DNA of 64,000 nt. It comes from Anaspis maculata. Its lineage: Eukaryota; Arthropoda; Insecta; Coleoptera; Scraptiidae. The DNA is taken from positions 33,472,177 through 33,536,176 of the forward strand of contig OX421964.1 in the NCBI GenBank assembly GCA_949128115.1, written 5' to 3'. A program made the translations under genes and the position numbers. The notes below the pieces were generated by a model. It was not told the DNA's origin and did not search any database. It saw nothing but the letters and a program-made list of their open reading frames with translations. Below are positions 22,515-33,731 of this stretch, one piece after another (the first letter of the stretch is position 1; each line of letters opens with the position of its first letter).

Positions 22515-25220
22515 CATAAAGTCTCGACTCCGAGACACAACCTAAGAGTATTTACCGAATGGCGTGAGGGTGCGGGGGCTACGAATCTTCAATTTTTCCC
22601 TGTGCTTCAACGTCTGATCAAGCGACGGCACTGATAGCAACAAACCAGATCAGAAGAACACTTGACATAATGGCGCATGCTTAGATAAAATAATGTAATA
22701 ATATCGATACCAGCTGGGACGTAATAGGCATTAAGATAAGGGGAAAGGTAACTTGTGGAAGCCACCGCATGTCAAAGTTATATGTACATTTTGACAAGGC
22801 TTTGGTGACAGACATCAAGATAACAGAGCCACGCTTACTTTTTTTATACAAAAATTGAAAAAAAAAACAAAGTTATTGGGTTAGGTTTGGAGATGGATAA
22901 TTGATCGAATTGAAAGTGGAAAATCAATTTCATGCATTATACTTCCGTCCTAATCCACCACCGTATATTCAGAGTTGAACTGTGGAAAACCCTCTTCACA
23001 TACGAAAACAAAGTCAACTGAGAGAAAACTTCACGTCAAAATCATAACTTATGAATTTCATGAGTACATAATTAATAAGCCTAGGTACCTACCTCTACAT
23101 GCATATCTATCCAGACATGCAGAAACTTTGTTCGGGACTTGGATATTGGTATTCCCGTGCAATACGTTATCCGCGCGTCGTAAACGGAGACACAAGAGAT
23201 TAAAAAATGTATATTTCATTGAAATGCGGATCCGGAGAGTAGGTAAGTAATTGTGGTAGTGAGAGAAGGCGGCGCGGCGGCAGCACCGTCGACGCGGCAG
23301 TAGCAGTCATGTTGACAACGCAAGACTCAAATTAACAAAGTTTTCGAACTAATTAAGAAAGTACGGTAGTGACCTCCAGAGACCCAAGCAGACTGCTGCA
23401 GCTCGCTGCTGACACTCTGGATCTGATAGACTGAGGAGGAGCACAGCCAGTGGTTCACCAGGGATAGATGATATTGTTCTCTTGTACTTGGTTTCTGACG
23501 GATCAGATCTAGTTATTGTTAACTAGAAACTATAGAAACTAATCCATATCTTGTTTCATTGCATTATACATCCCACCTTACCCTCTCAGTCGGGTCACAT
23601 TATATTTGTAGAACTTATAGCTAGGTCTTATTTACCTCGCTCTTTTTATCCCGCATTGATTGACGTGATAGAGATGGTAATATAATTTATACTTATATTG
23701 TAACATCTCTTACATAATAAGTACCCAAGGTACAAGGGAAAACGCTGTATCATAACACGAAACGGTAAATAGGCATTAGGGTTAGGGAAGCTCGAAATCA
23801 ATTCAATAAGGAAAATTTAATCTTATGAAATGCACAAACTCTTTTTTTTTCTCGGATTGTCTGCCTACCTGCAGTCTTTACTCTTAAGATTACACCGGGT
23901 CGATCGTTTGAGTGCCGACCCCTTTCGGTTGAGACGGTACGTCACTATACCAGGGTTAACTTGAGAGGTGTCTCTCGCTATAGCACCCTTCCATCGGCCA
24001 TGGGGGTGTGTTTGGTTCTTTTGGGATATGATTTTGAGGCAAAAAATGCTGAGGGTTTTATTAGTCATCCTAAGTGTATAGTCTTCCGTCGTGGAAGTTG
24101 AAAAATAATACAAAATAATGTAACTCGCAAAAGGCAGGAAGGTAGGTCGCTTAGTGCAGACAAATTCCGTCACCCTGTTCCCTCGGGCCGCCGCGCCGTT
24201 TCTCGGCGTCTTCAAATTTAAACTTTTATTAAAAGTGTAAAAGGACGCGAACAGGACGGGTATTATGTAAGAACGCACTCGAGCGAAGAAATTGGGTCAC
24301 GTTTTCTACTCGAAGCGCCTAATGGGGCCTTTTAGCCCAGCTACAGGCAGCGACACCATCGCAACTTATTGTGTATTGTCATCGCTAAACTGCACCCCCA
24401 TCATAATACACAAGGAGCGTCATTATGGTGCTATATTCTTTGCGATTAGTGCTATTATTAGCATCTTTCCTGAGGTGTCTCGCGAGTGCGCCGCGAAAAA
24501 TGACAATGGTGTGTATACGAGCGCAAGAATAATACGGAAGAGATGGCGCTGCTGTTGCTTGTGCTTTCTCTCGAATTATTCCACTGTCTGTTCTTTTATT
24601 ATGATGCTTAGCACGAGGTGATTCACTTAAGCCTCATTAATGTTTATGAAACGTTTTCGTGACACTCGGCTGGGGAGGCCTATGAAAGCGCCTCATTTAA
24701 ATCCATAAGATGTATTGTGCTAGGACAAATCATCAGGGGGCTATCGAATCAAGAGCTGGTACATGTCGGTAAGTACATTTTCTGTTAAGAAGTTCTGATT
24801 TTTTTTTTGTAGCTATGATATCCAGAATAAGTGGTCTAGTGGTCAGATTGTGACTCCGAGGATTTGTTGCCAATGGTGATTTGTAAAAGTATCGAGGTAG
24901 GTTGTGGCGAAGGATGGAGAGAAAGTCCGATGGAAATTCGCAATATTGCACGTGGTGTTAGGTTGATGCTCAGGTCCAGAAAATTGGCTTTCCAATAGAC
25001 TATTTCAGCAGCATTTCGGTCGTGTGGCGCATGGGCAACACGCATGGTCAGTTGACCAAACACTTTCACTTTGGTAAGTAGGATAACGACATTTTGACGT
25101 TTTGGCAAAAATGAATTTTAAAATTGTGTAACCTGCTGTCCTTGTTTCTCGAGCTATTTCATGAGAAATATGCCAAAACAACGAAGTAGAGGTACCGGAG
25201 CCATTAAACATTGTGCATTT
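22515..25220. other. no confident gene
   Basis: Locally GC-rich patches (23260-23320 GGCGGC-type, near 24180-24220) but no convincing exon. The frames at 23865-24278 (-), 24292-24621 (+) and 24733-25211 (-) match no family I know. Confidence 0.35.
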
Positions 25221-26470
25221 CGATGGCGAAGAGCAGCAACCTTCTATGTCACCGTTTGCAGAAATTCAAGAAGCTCCAATGTCAAAAAGGGGTACTTTTC
25301 AGGAGGAACAAAATTGTACTTTAACGTGATATACGACTATACTTTCTTCCATTTTAGGTTAAAACGAGGGTTGAAATAATATTCACTATAAATTAAGGTG
25401 ACATAATGGGATATGAAATTTGATATTATTCACTAGATTTGCTATGAAACGTGACATAGACGGTTTTATCAGCACTATATTGATAATTTTTGAACCTAGA
25501 AGCTTATGGCAGCTTTTTTTGTCTGACATAGAAGACTTTTTTCCATCTTGCCGTTGAAATTTTGTGCAACAACCTTCCATCTTTGACATAGAAGGTTATT
25601 ATCTCCTGCCTTGTCATTGGATTTTCTGCGAAAATCTCCTTTGTCTGACATGAAAGGTTGCTATTTTGCACTTGACATACGTAATAAGTCTAAATGGGGC
25701 CATGCACTGTCACTTTTGTCCGCTGGAAGACGCCACCTCAGCTGGTAAATTGACGGCCGTCATTTGTCAGAAACGCCTGTCAGTCCTGTCAGTCAGTCGG
25801 AAAAGTTAAATCTAACCTCTCCTTTTTTGACTGCGGTCAATGTTCCGTCAATGAAGTTGTCAAACGTAGTGATGAAAGAACAAAAAATATTTGTCTGCAT
25901 TTGCTATTATTACTAACGGGTGATTTTTTAAGCGGTTGTTTTTTGACAATTGAAAAAAAAGGAAAATTTGCAATAGTGAACGAAATATTTATTCGGAGCG
26001 ATTCATCAATGCCTGCAATTTACTTTTTAAACATCATTCCATTTAAATGTTGACCGCAGCTACGCCTGAGGTGGTCCATCCGTAGGCTCCAATTTTGGCA
26101 TACATACTTCTTCCAGCATTTCGGCCGGTATCTCACCAATAACAGCTGTAATGTTGTCTTTCAGGGCTGCAATTGTAGCTGGCTTGTCCCTGTACACGAG
26201 AGACCTCACGTAGCCCCACAAAAAATAGTCTAGTGGGGTCAAATCGCATGATCTTGGCGGCCCTTACGTCAATCTACCAACAGTGGTGGCGACCTCTACG
26301 TTGTGTTTTACAAATGCATGGCCCCATTGGTATCGGAGGTTTTGTCAGTCGATTAAAGGCTGAAGTGTCGATTGTTTGATTCATTACTTTCAACTCTGTT
26401 TGGAATTGACATAGGAAGTTGTTCATTCACCGCAAATGGTGACATAGAAGGTTGCTGTTCTTCGCCATCG
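25221..26470. repeat. foldback region with repeated PSMS-coding motif
   Basis: The ends are inverted copies of a ~40-bp block, starting CGATGGCGAAGA at 25221 and ending TCTTCGCCATCG at 26470. Both read outward-in as the peptide 'DGEEQQPSMSPFA' (plus strand at left, minus at right). Further variants of TGACATAGAAGG occur at about 25450, 25525, 25577, 25647, 26407 and 26439, mostly encoding 'P-S-M-S' on the minus strand (e.g. 25589-25386). A second inverted pair (TGGGGCCATGCA near 25694, complement near 26312) supports foldback structure. It looks like a repeat-protein exon caught in an inverted duplication, then invaded by a mariner relic. I do not recognise the protein. Confidence 0.5.
26060..26275 (-). 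pseudogene. mariner-like transposase, C-terminal end
   Basis: Reads 'PPRSCDLTPLDYFLWGYVRS', then 'LVYRDKPATIAALKDNI' and 'VIGEIPAEMLEEV'. The 'SPDLTPLDYFLWGxxK' motif carries the last catalytic Asp region of mariner/DUF4817-type transposases. The Pro expected before that Asp is Cys here. The rest of the catalytic domain is missing upstream. Same broad family as the N-terminal relic at 10793-11237, but not its missing half. Confidence 0.75.
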
Positions 26471-26826
26471 ATTTGGCGTATGTAAGAGTGACAGTCGATC
26501 GAAAAATGGATCATCCTACACATTTCAATTGTTTCCCCAACCATGCTACAACTTGAGAAAGTTCGGCACTAAACCTGCTCCGAGACAGGTGTCTACTCGT
26601 AGTTGTCTATAGACCATTTCCACTGACGTCACGCAGCTCCGTCTTGAACAGCTGATTCGGGGCAACGTCAGTCAGATCTGCGTTATCTGTCACGGGGCAC
26701 GTGGGCTACACGTGCCCCGTGCAGAAATCACACGAATGAAAGTAATGGCGTTTTCGACTGGCTAGAACCGAGCCGCTTCCATTCCAACTGAGCATGCGCA
26801 GTTCATCAGAGCAACTTTTCGGCGTG

Positions 26827-26888
26827 TTCGACTGGAAGTGGCATTGCTCCCATGCTACTTTTTGCTGTGTTCGACTGGGGATATTCCT
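26827..26888 (+). promoter_or_regulatory. subterminal TTCGACTGG repeats
   Basis: The TTCGACTGG core of the TIR (26753-26761) recurs at 26827-26835 and 26880-26888 inside the left end. In Harbinger systems the Myb-like protein binds subterminal sites, so these are candidates; binding is inferred. Confidence 0.45.
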
Positions 26889-26986
26889 ACGTCATTTGCA
26901 CGGAACCAGCTCCGAATTTTGGAACTGTCTCGGTAGTCAGTTCTGCTGTCACCTTGATGTATCACTGTCAATTCTGGTGCTGAAGA

Positions 26987-28247
26987 TGAGTCAAAGAGAT
27001 AGATTTGTGGCCGCTCATTCTTTTCTACAATTCTCTCATGAATTTCTGTTCGACTCCAGCAGTGATGACGGTTCTTAAGATGAAGAAATTCTAAGTACAA
27101 GGAAACCTACTGCGAAAATAAAATCATTTATACATGATGTTGTAAATGAGTGGGATAATGAAACGGTAAGAAACATCGGGTGGCTGTTTTGGATAATATT
27201 TATAAATATTTCTTTTCACCTTGCAGTTTCGACAAAACTTTCGAATGAGGAGAAACTCTTTCGATAAATTGTTAGCTGAATTGGAGTCTTCTGGATTAGG
27301 CAAGAAACCACACAATCATGGAGGTACGGCTGAAACTCCTTCACGAGACAAACTAATGATTTTTATCTGGTTTTCTGGAAACAAGTGTACTATGAGGGAA
27401 ACATCTATCTTATTTGGTATCGCACTAAGTACCTTCCACAAAATTTATTTGGAAATCATGGACCTCTTGTTGACATTGGCCCCTACAGTCATAAAATTTC
27501 CGACATCACCAGAAGAGAAACAGCAAGTTTCAGAAGAATTCGCACCAGTAAGTATAGGTATCTCATACCTACCTACTAGTATCTAGATATTTGGTACTTA
27601 TTTTTTTTTAACTTTTGCAGATAAGTGGATTTCCTGGTGTGCTAGGATGCATTGATGGTAACTATATACCGATCAGAGCTCCTGCCCATAAAATAAAGAC
27701 AACATATGTAAATCGGCATGATATGACTTCGATAACGCTACAGGCTATATGTGATGCAAATAAGAGATTCCTGGATGTTTTCACTGGACCACCAAGTAAA
27801 ATCCATGATTCCCGGATCTTCACCTTGTCATTTATATCAAGACGAATTCCTGGAATTTGTGAAGAAGATTATCATTTGTTAGGCGACGCCGCCTACCCTT
27901 TGAGGTCCTACTTACTCACACCATACAGAGATTATGGAAATTTAACAGCCCAGCAAAAACAATACAACAAGAAATTTTGTCAAACCCGAGTGATAATAGA
28001 AAACGCTTTTGGCTTGTTGAAACAGAGGTTTAGACAACTTACCAGATTGGATTCAAAATATGTCGATACAATGACAAAATTCGTAATTTCTTGTTGTGTA
28101 CTGCATAATATTTGTTTGAACTTGGACGATATTTGGAATGACGATCATATGGAACCTGATGGTGGTACTACAGGTGGTAATGATAACAATCAAAGTGAAA
28201 GGCGAAAAGGTGAAAGAAAAAGAGACCAAATTGCAGCAATGTTTTGA
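26987..28247 (+). pseudogene. HARBI1-like transposase nuclease (3 exons, one premature stop)
   Basis: Catalytic nuclease of the Harbinger element. Exons: 26987-27165, 27227-27547 and 27621-28247. Introns of 61 and 73 bp have GTAAG donors and TTGCAG acceptors, and the phases fit. Exon 2 carries 'FRQNFRMRRNSFDKLL', the typical N-terminal HARBI1 motif. Exon 3 carries the DDE_Tnp_4 catalytic residues: D in 'GCIDGNYIPI', D in 'LLGDAAYPL' and E in 'IIENAFGLLK', followed by 'VISCCVLHNICL'. The ATG at 26987 opens 'MSQRDRFVAAHSFLQFSHEF'. An in-frame TAA (27076-27078) then interrupts exon 1, after which coding continues in frame. Translation could only restart at a later ATG inside exon 2. The lesion may be real or an assembly error; everything else looks intact. 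Confidence 0.88.
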
Positions 28248-28385
28248 TATTAATTTATTACAAAATTCAGTAGGTTGTCAGAATAAATGATGAGATAATA
28301 TTGTATTATATTTTTAAATAATGAACATGATTGCACAAACATTGGGTGAATACTTTTGAACTATCACTCCATTAACACATACTAT

Positions 28386-28557
28386 GGGTGGGTTTAGTCA
28401 GCTTACTTAGCCGTACGGTTTCAATTTTAGCCGCAAACGTGACATTTCCCATTGGCTCATGTGGCACAACGCATGGCATGAGAACCAATGAGTGATGCTG
28501 GGCTTACGGCTAAAATTAAAACCAGCGCGGCTGAATAAGCTGACTCAATCCACACCC
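28386..28557. mobile_element. small foldback MITE inside the Harbinger element
   Basis: A 172-bp inverted repeat with arms of about 48 bp, sharing AGTCAGCTTA.T.AGCCG and ending in AATTTTAGCCG. It lies between the convergent stop codons, where it disturbs neither gene. Confidence 0.7.
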
Positions 28558-28578
28558 TCACATCAACTACAATAATAA

Positions 28579-29412
28579 TTATTCTTTACTTGAGTTACTG
28601 TCTCTCAGTGCAGCAATTATCGTATTTCCTATTTCTTTGAAAATGTTCATTTTTTCTTGGTGCCTCCGTTGCTTATTTCCCTCCCTTTCTTTGTGCATTT
28701 CAAATGCAGTAATGGTGGGTTTACTTTTTTTCACAGCCACTGGGACAGTCTCAATATGTAGCCTTTTCTTCACCACCGAATTCCCACTCCTCATTATCTC
28801 TGGTTCCACACTGTCGTCTATTGCCCTAATGGCATCCAGTTCTTCTTCAAACGGCACTTCTTCTCTTCTGCTGCCTGATGTTTTATTGTTGTCTACGGAA
28901 GTCTTTTTCCGTTTTAAAATTGTTTTATACCTGTTTTCAACCTGCTGTGCAGATTTTTTCAAGTGGAATTCTTGAAGTAGAGTGTTGGCTATGTGGTCCC
29001 ATATTCGTTTTTTATTTTTGAAACGTTTCAATAGTCCTACTTCATCTAGGTACGTTTTGTACATATCTAACAGCATTCTTGTGGAAGCATCACTCCAGTC
29101 TGTGAGGTTACTACCAGATTCGCTTGAATCAAAATCCAAAAGTATTGCAGTAGACTGTGGATAATCAATGGGTAGTGGTGTTGTAGAGTGCAGGTTAGGT
29201 TGTGATGTCCCACTTCGTGCCATCAATTCCTCTACAGCTACTCGCTCTTGAGTCTTTGGAGGGACGTAGCCAGTATGCACCAGTTTACCTGAATTAATTC
29301 AAATACTTACATAATGCTAAAGAATATTAATTCATACACTTGATATGTACTCACCATCTATTACAGAGAACGTTTTCAATGCCCCGTTGGGCTTACTCGC
29401 GTTGGGATTCAT
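28579..29412 (-). CDS. Harbinger Myb/SANT-like DNA-binding protein
   Basis: The second protein of the transposon. Two exons: 29412-29355 (starting 'MNPNASKPNGALKTFSVID') and 29288-28579, joined across a 66-bp GT-AG intron (GTGAGT donor, TTCAG acceptor). The ATG at 29412 is chosen because it gives an in-frame splice; no ATG lies upstream in exon 2. A trihelix/Myb-SANT-like domain spans 'DWSDASTRMLLDMYKTYL', 'KRIWDHIANTL' and 'VENRYKTILKRKK'. A basic middle region ('KKRLHIETVPVAVKKSKP') and a helical, glutamine/lysine-rich C-terminus ('MHKEREGNKQRRHQEKMNIF') follow. In PIF/Harbinger systems this partner binds the ends and brings the nuclease to DNA. Open throughout, so it is probably functional. 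Confidence 0.88.
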
Positions 29413-29650
29413 AAACGAGGATCGCAGATGAGACGTTTTCAGTCTCACGTCAGTTCTGTCACTTCGAAATTATCTTGATTTGAAATTAATGAGAGGGGGA
29501 GGGAAAAGAAATGGAATGGAGCCGTCTATGATGGAGCCGAGCCGAGAGGGACAGAATGGAACGAATGCAATTCGGTTCAAGAGCAGCTCGGTATCGAGCA
29601 AATCCGGAACTGGAACGGTTTCAGAGCAGTCCCAGTCGAAAACGCCATAA

Positions 29651-30110
29651 GACACTTCACGGCGAGTTACGTACACTATTTTTCCTACGACCGGGAGAAA
29701 ATTACATTCAGATTAAGACGTCACTTTCGTGTTCTTCAGTAAACATAGAGTTCACAAAAACCAATGGATAAATGATAAACACATAAATAAGGGTAATTTT
29801 AAATGGGTTTATAACGGAAATGTGTATGTATTTCAGATTTTCAGAAATTGAAATTTGCAAAAATTCATATTTTTTTCACAATTGTCAATTTTTTCTCGAA
29901 AAACACCGTTTCTTTGACCACCCAGATTTATCGATACTAATATTTTTTCATAATACTTAAATTATTACTCGAGAAACACCGCTATTTTCTGACCAAGCCT
30001 GCCTGTGGCTGTTGTTATGCTTGAGCATCTTACAAGCGAGCGGTAGACCGAATTATCGCAAAAAAATAAAGAATCCCATCAAAAACCAGTCTTTCAAATT
30101 TCGATTACTA
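29651..30110. other. no gene recognised
   Basis: AT-rich spacer between the Harbinger element and the tandem-repeat foldback element. Confidence 0.4.
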
Positions 30111-30466
30111 CGGAAGCGTAGAAGGGCCATGTGCTTTTTTTTCGTATCAATGTCGTTATTTATTAAATGCCGACTTTCAATCTTAGCAAATAGTGAATGC
30201 CAGCTTTCAAACCCAGCATTTATTAAATGCCGACTTCCAAACTCAGCATTTATTGAATGCCGACTTCCTAAACTCAGCATTATTTATTAGATGCCGACTT
30301 CCTAAACTCAGCATTTATTAGATGTCGACTTCTAAACTCAGCATTTAATAAATGCCGATTTCTAAACTCAGTCGGAATTTAATAAATGCTGAGTTTAGGA
30401 AGTCGGCATTTAATAATTGCTGAGTTTAGAAGTCGGCATCTAATAAATGCTGGGTTTGAAAGTTGG

Positions 30467-30600
30467 TATAGCATATAGTCTTGCTATTATTAAAATATGG
30501 AATGATTCAACGTGTATATTTTTTATTAATTTTTATATTATTATATTTCTTAGGCAACTGCCAACAATCTCTACGTAATAACAATAACAATGTACCTACA
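30467..30600 (-). repeat. Gypsy 3' LTR
   Basis: 134 bp, identical by eye to the 5' LTR. It reads TGTAGGTACATTG… on the element's strand and ends …GCTATA, so the terminal dinucleotides are TG…TA rather than TG…CA. Confidence 0.9.
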
Positions 30601-31744
30601 AATACCCCCCTTCCCGAAAAGTTTCTATTTGAAATGTCACCGTTTTTTTTGGTTCTGTGACGGTGACGTCAGGTGCAGGGGACATTGCTGTATATGCCGG
30701 CTTTAATCTATCAATGGAAATTGCTACTTCGGCATCATTTTTTAATATAAAAAATGTTTTTTGCGTTCTTTTTATGACTTTGTAAGGCCCCTCGTATGGT
30801 TGCTGCAAACTGAAATTTTTCTTGGGAATACCAACGAAAACATAATCACAGGACTTCAGATCTTGGTGTACAAATACGTTGTTTTCGCTCCGTCCTCGAG
30901 GTGACACTGGCCGTATGATATTCATTGCTTCTTTTAATTTTGACAAATAATTTGCTGGGTCAGTGGCTGTTGTAGTGCAGGGGGTGAAAAATTCTCCAGG
31001 AACTCTTAGCTTTTGACCGTATAGTAATTCTGCCGATGAGCATTTTAGATCTTCTTTAAAAACTGTACGGAAACCTAATAAAATAACTGGAACCTCTGCA
31101 CTCCAATTGACAGTATTTTGTCTTGCCATAAGACTGGCTTTAAGTTGTCTGTGGAAACGTTCCACCATGCCGTTGCTTTGAGGGTGATATGTGTTGGTAT
31201 GAATTTTATGGCAGCCGAGTAATTTTGTAAGCTCTGTAAAAATTTTGCTTTCGAATTGTGTTCCTTGGTCTGTGGTTATAGTTGCAGGTATGCCGAAACG
31301 TGTTATGAAGTTAAAAAATAATGTTTTTGCGACTGTAGCAGCCGATATATCTTTTAAAAGGTACGCTTCGGGCCACCTCGTGAACCGGTCCACTACTGTT
31401 AGAATGTATTTGTATCCGTTTGATTGTGGAAATGGGCCTACCAGGTCTGTATGTATATGCTCAAATTTAGCTTTTGGTAGTTCAAATTTACCTAATTCTG
31501 ATTTAGTATGGCGATTAATTTTAGATTTTTGACAGCTAATACATGTCTTAGCCCACAATGTAATATCTTTATTTATACATGGCCAAAAGTAACGCGAACA
31601 CACGAGTTTTCTTGTAGCGCGAATTCCAGGGTGGGAAAGGTTATGCAGACAATTAAAAATCATGTGACGGTATTTTACAGATACAAAAGGTTTATTTTGA
31701 CCTGTAGAAGTTTCGCACCACAAAGGTATTTCTGAGAAAGGCAT
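30596..31744 (-). CDS. Gypsy integrase region of pol
   Basis: The zinc-binding HHCC module is seen at H34, H38, C68 and C71 ('HNLSH' and 'CISC'). The catalytic core has D100 ('HTDLVGPF'), D159 ('TTDQGTQF') and E195 ('GMVERFHR'), a standard DD35E spacing. A C-terminal domain with 'SCDYVFVGIPKKN' and 'YEGPYKVIKR' follows. The reading frame is +1 relative to the upstream RT-RNase H frame: that frame stops at 31782, in an A-rich run (CAAAAATAAAAAG), while the integrase frame is open across this point. In most Gypsy elements pol is one frame, so this is probably a one-base indel in the homopolymer. The first ATG (31744) need not be a natural start. The stop overlaps the LTR edge. Confidence 0.9.
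   Translation of the reverse strand: MPFSEIPLWCETSTGQNKPFVSVKYRHMIFNCLHNLSHPGIRATRKLVCSRYFWPCINKDITLWAKTCISCQKSKINRHTKSELGKFELPKAKFEHIHTDLVGPFPQSNGYKYILTVVDRFTRWPEAYLLKDISAATVAKTLFFNFITRFGIPATITTDQGTQFESKIFTELTKLLGCHKIHTNTYHPQSNGMVERFHRQLKASLMARQNTVNWSAEVPVILLGFRTVFKEDLKCSSAELLYGQKLRVPGEFFTPCTTTATDPANYLSKLKEAMNIIRPVSPRGRSENNVFVHQDLKSCDYVFVGIPKKNFSLQQPYEGPYKVIKRTQKTFFILKNDAEVAISIDRLKPAYTAMSPAPDVTVTEPKKTVTFQIETFREGGYL
30601..30616 (-). other. candidate polypurine tract
   Basis: Immediately inside the 3' LTR the element strand reads GGGAAGGGGGGTATT, the position and composition of a plus-strand primer. Confidence 0.65.
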
Positions 31745-31781
31745 TATTATCTTTTTAAATTGAATCTTGCTGCTTGGCTTT

Positions 31782-33731
31782 TTATTTTTGAGTAAGTTTT
31801 TTTAGCTCGTCATTTATTTCTTGTTCTTCACTTAGTGATTTTATGTCAATATCGGCTAAATTTAGGATTCCTATTTCTTGTTTATCTACTCTAGACAAGG
31901 TATCTGCGACGATATTCGATTTTCCTGTTATATGTCTGATATCTGATGTGAATTCTGAAATGTATGTTAAATGACGCGTTTGTCTTGGACTTCTCTCTGT
32001 TTTTGTGTACAAGGCTGTAGTCAATGGTTTGTGGTCGGTGAAAACGACGAATTCGTTCCCTTCTAGAATAAAACGGAAATGTTGTATGTTAAGGTAGATC
32101 GCGAGAAGTTCGCGGTCAAATGATGAATATTTTGTTTCGGTAACTGACAATTTTTTTGAAAAAAATGCTAGAGGTTCCCAGACACCTTGATTGAACTGCT
32201 CTAGTACTCCTCCAACGGAGGTACTAGAAGCGTCAACGGTCAAGCTATATTTTGTATGTTCTTTTGGATGAAATAATAAACAGGCCGAAGTTAATGATGA
32301 TTTTATGTTATTGAATGCTTTGTCACAATCTGTGTTCCACTGAAATTTCTTCTTCTCGACTTTATTTTGTAGCTCTTTGAGTAGTTCGTATAAAGGTCTC
32401 ATTGTAGCAGCTAATTTAGGAATGAATCGGTGATAATAATTTATCATACCAACAAAGCCTTGGAGTTTCTTTAACGAATCCGGTGTCGGAAAATCGAAAA
32501 TGATTTTAACACGGTCTTTGGAGGGTAAGATCCCGTTTGTATTGATGTCGTATCCAAGAAATGTTATCTGTCTAACTCCAAAAATACATTTTGAGGGCTT
32601 TAGATTCAAACCGTATTTTGACAACCTCTCAAATAATTGTTTCAGATGTTCTAAGTGTTCTGAGTCGGTTTTACTTGCTACTAGTATGTCGTCTAAATAA
32701 ACAAAAACGAAGTCTAGTCCTTGAGTTACCTCGTTGATGAATCTTTGGAATGTCTGGCCTGAATTTCGCATGCCAAAGGGCATTTTGACAAATTCAAATA
32801 AACCGAACTGTGTCGTTACTGCTGTTTTGAAAATATCTTCTGGTGCTACTGGTATTTGATGGTATGCTCTGAGTAAATCGATCTTTGAAAAAATGGTACA
32901 ACCTTGCAAATTTTGATTGAAACTCTGTATGTGAGGAAGTGGGTATCTGTCTGGTACAGTTATAGTGTTCAGTTTGCGATAGTCTCCACAAGGTCTCCAA
33001 TCGTTGGAATTTTTTTTAGGTACTAAATGTAAAGGTGAAGCTACACTGGAAGATGAAGGCCTGCAAATTCCAAGTTCTACCATATAGTCGAATTCTGCTT
33101 TGGCAATTTTGTATTTTTCAGAGTTAAGTCGACGTGGTGTACAGTATGGTAAAGGTCCGTTTGTTACTATATGATGTTGTGTATTATGTTTGACTGTCAC
33201 GGAAAAATCTGGTGGTGCTGTGAGTGATGGATATTCATGAAGTAGTTGTGTGTATATGTTTTCGATTGCGAATATTTTAGGTGAGGGTGTGTTTGTTCGA
33301 ATGATAGGTGTATTTATAGACAAAGAGGTGTGTGAATCAATTAACCTTCTGTTTTTTAAATCTACTAATAAGTTGAATTTTGCCAGGAAGTCTGCTCCTA
33401 AAATAGGGCGACTAACTTCTGCAAGAATGAAAGGATAAACAAAATCGCGGCGTAGATTCAAATTGACTTTCAGTAATTTGGTACCAAAAGTTTTAATATT
33501 TGAACCATTTACTGCCGAAAGGACAATATCGTTATTTGTTTTGTATGCATTGAAAAAGGAATTTGGTAAAACAGAGACATCAGCTCCTGAGTCTATCAAA
33601 AATTTTAAATTATTATTTCTATCAGTTATAAACAAGCGGTAAGATTTGAAACATCCATTGTTGTTGGTAGCCATTTCAACAATGGATTTTACTCGTTTTT
33701 TGAAGATGTATAGCTGCAAGGTTGGATGCAC
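31782..33731 (-). CDS. Gypsy pol: protease, reverse transcriptase, RNase H
   Basis: 649 codons. The aspartic protease motif is '[12 protein letters not shown]' (D47-S-G). The RT domain runs from about residue 195, with '[20 protein letters not shown]', '[12 protein letters not shown]', '[15 protein letters not shown]' and the catalytic 'YLDD' at 345-348. RNase H has '[16 protein letters not shown]', '[16 protein letters not shown]' and 'FTDHKPLT'. All catalytic residues seen are intact. The frame overlaps the end of gag by about 40 bp and lies at -1 relative to it, as in elements that use -1 ribosomal frameshifting. Translation ends 38 bp before the first ATG of the integrase frame. Confidence 0.93.
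   Translation of the reverse strand: MHPTLQLYIFKKRVKSIVEMATNNNGCFKSYRLFITDRNNNLKFLIDSGADVSVLPNSFFNAYKTNNDIVLSAVNGSNIKTFGTKLLKVNLNLRRDFVYPFILAEVSRPILGADFLAKFNLLVDLKNRRLIDSHTSLSINTPIIRTNTPSPKIFAIENIYTQLLHEYPSLTAPPDFSVTVKHNTQHHIVTNGPLPYCTPRRLNSEKYKIAKAEFDYMVELGICRPSSSSVASPLHLVPKKNSNDWRPCGDYRKLNTITVPDRYPLPHIQSFNQNLQGCTIFSKIDLLRAYHQIPVAPEDIFKTAVTTQFGLFEFVKMPFGMRNSGQTFQRFINEVTQGLDFVFVYLDDILVASKTDSEHLEHLKQLFERLSKYGLNLKPSKCIFGVRQITFLGYDINTNGILPSKDRVKIIFDFPTPDSLKKLQGFVGMINYYHRFIPKLAATMRPLYELLKELQNKVEKKKFQWNTDCDKAFNNIKSSLTSACLLFHPKEHTKYSLTVDASSTSVGGVLEQFNQGVWEPLAFFSKKLSVTETKYSSFDRELLAIYLNIQHFRFILEGNEFVVFTDHKPLTTALYTKTERSPRQTRHLTYISEFTSDIRHITGKSNIVADTLSRVDKQEIGILNLADIDIKSLSEEQEINDELKKLTQK

Larger units (their letters stand above)
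26746..29647. mobile_element. near-complete PIF/Harbinger DNA transposon
   Basis: A 2,902-bp element with perfect 16-bp terminal inverted repeats TGGCGTTTTCGACTGG (26746-26761 and complement 29632-29647). It is flanked by a TAA target duplication (26743-26745 and 29648-29650). It carries both proteins that define autonomous PIF/Harbinger elements, in convergent orientation: a HARBI1-like DDE nuclease (+) and a Myb/SANT-like protein (-). A small foldback element lies between the two stop codons. Only one visible defect, an in-frame stop in nuclease exon 1, separates it from apparent autonomy. Confidence 0.92.
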
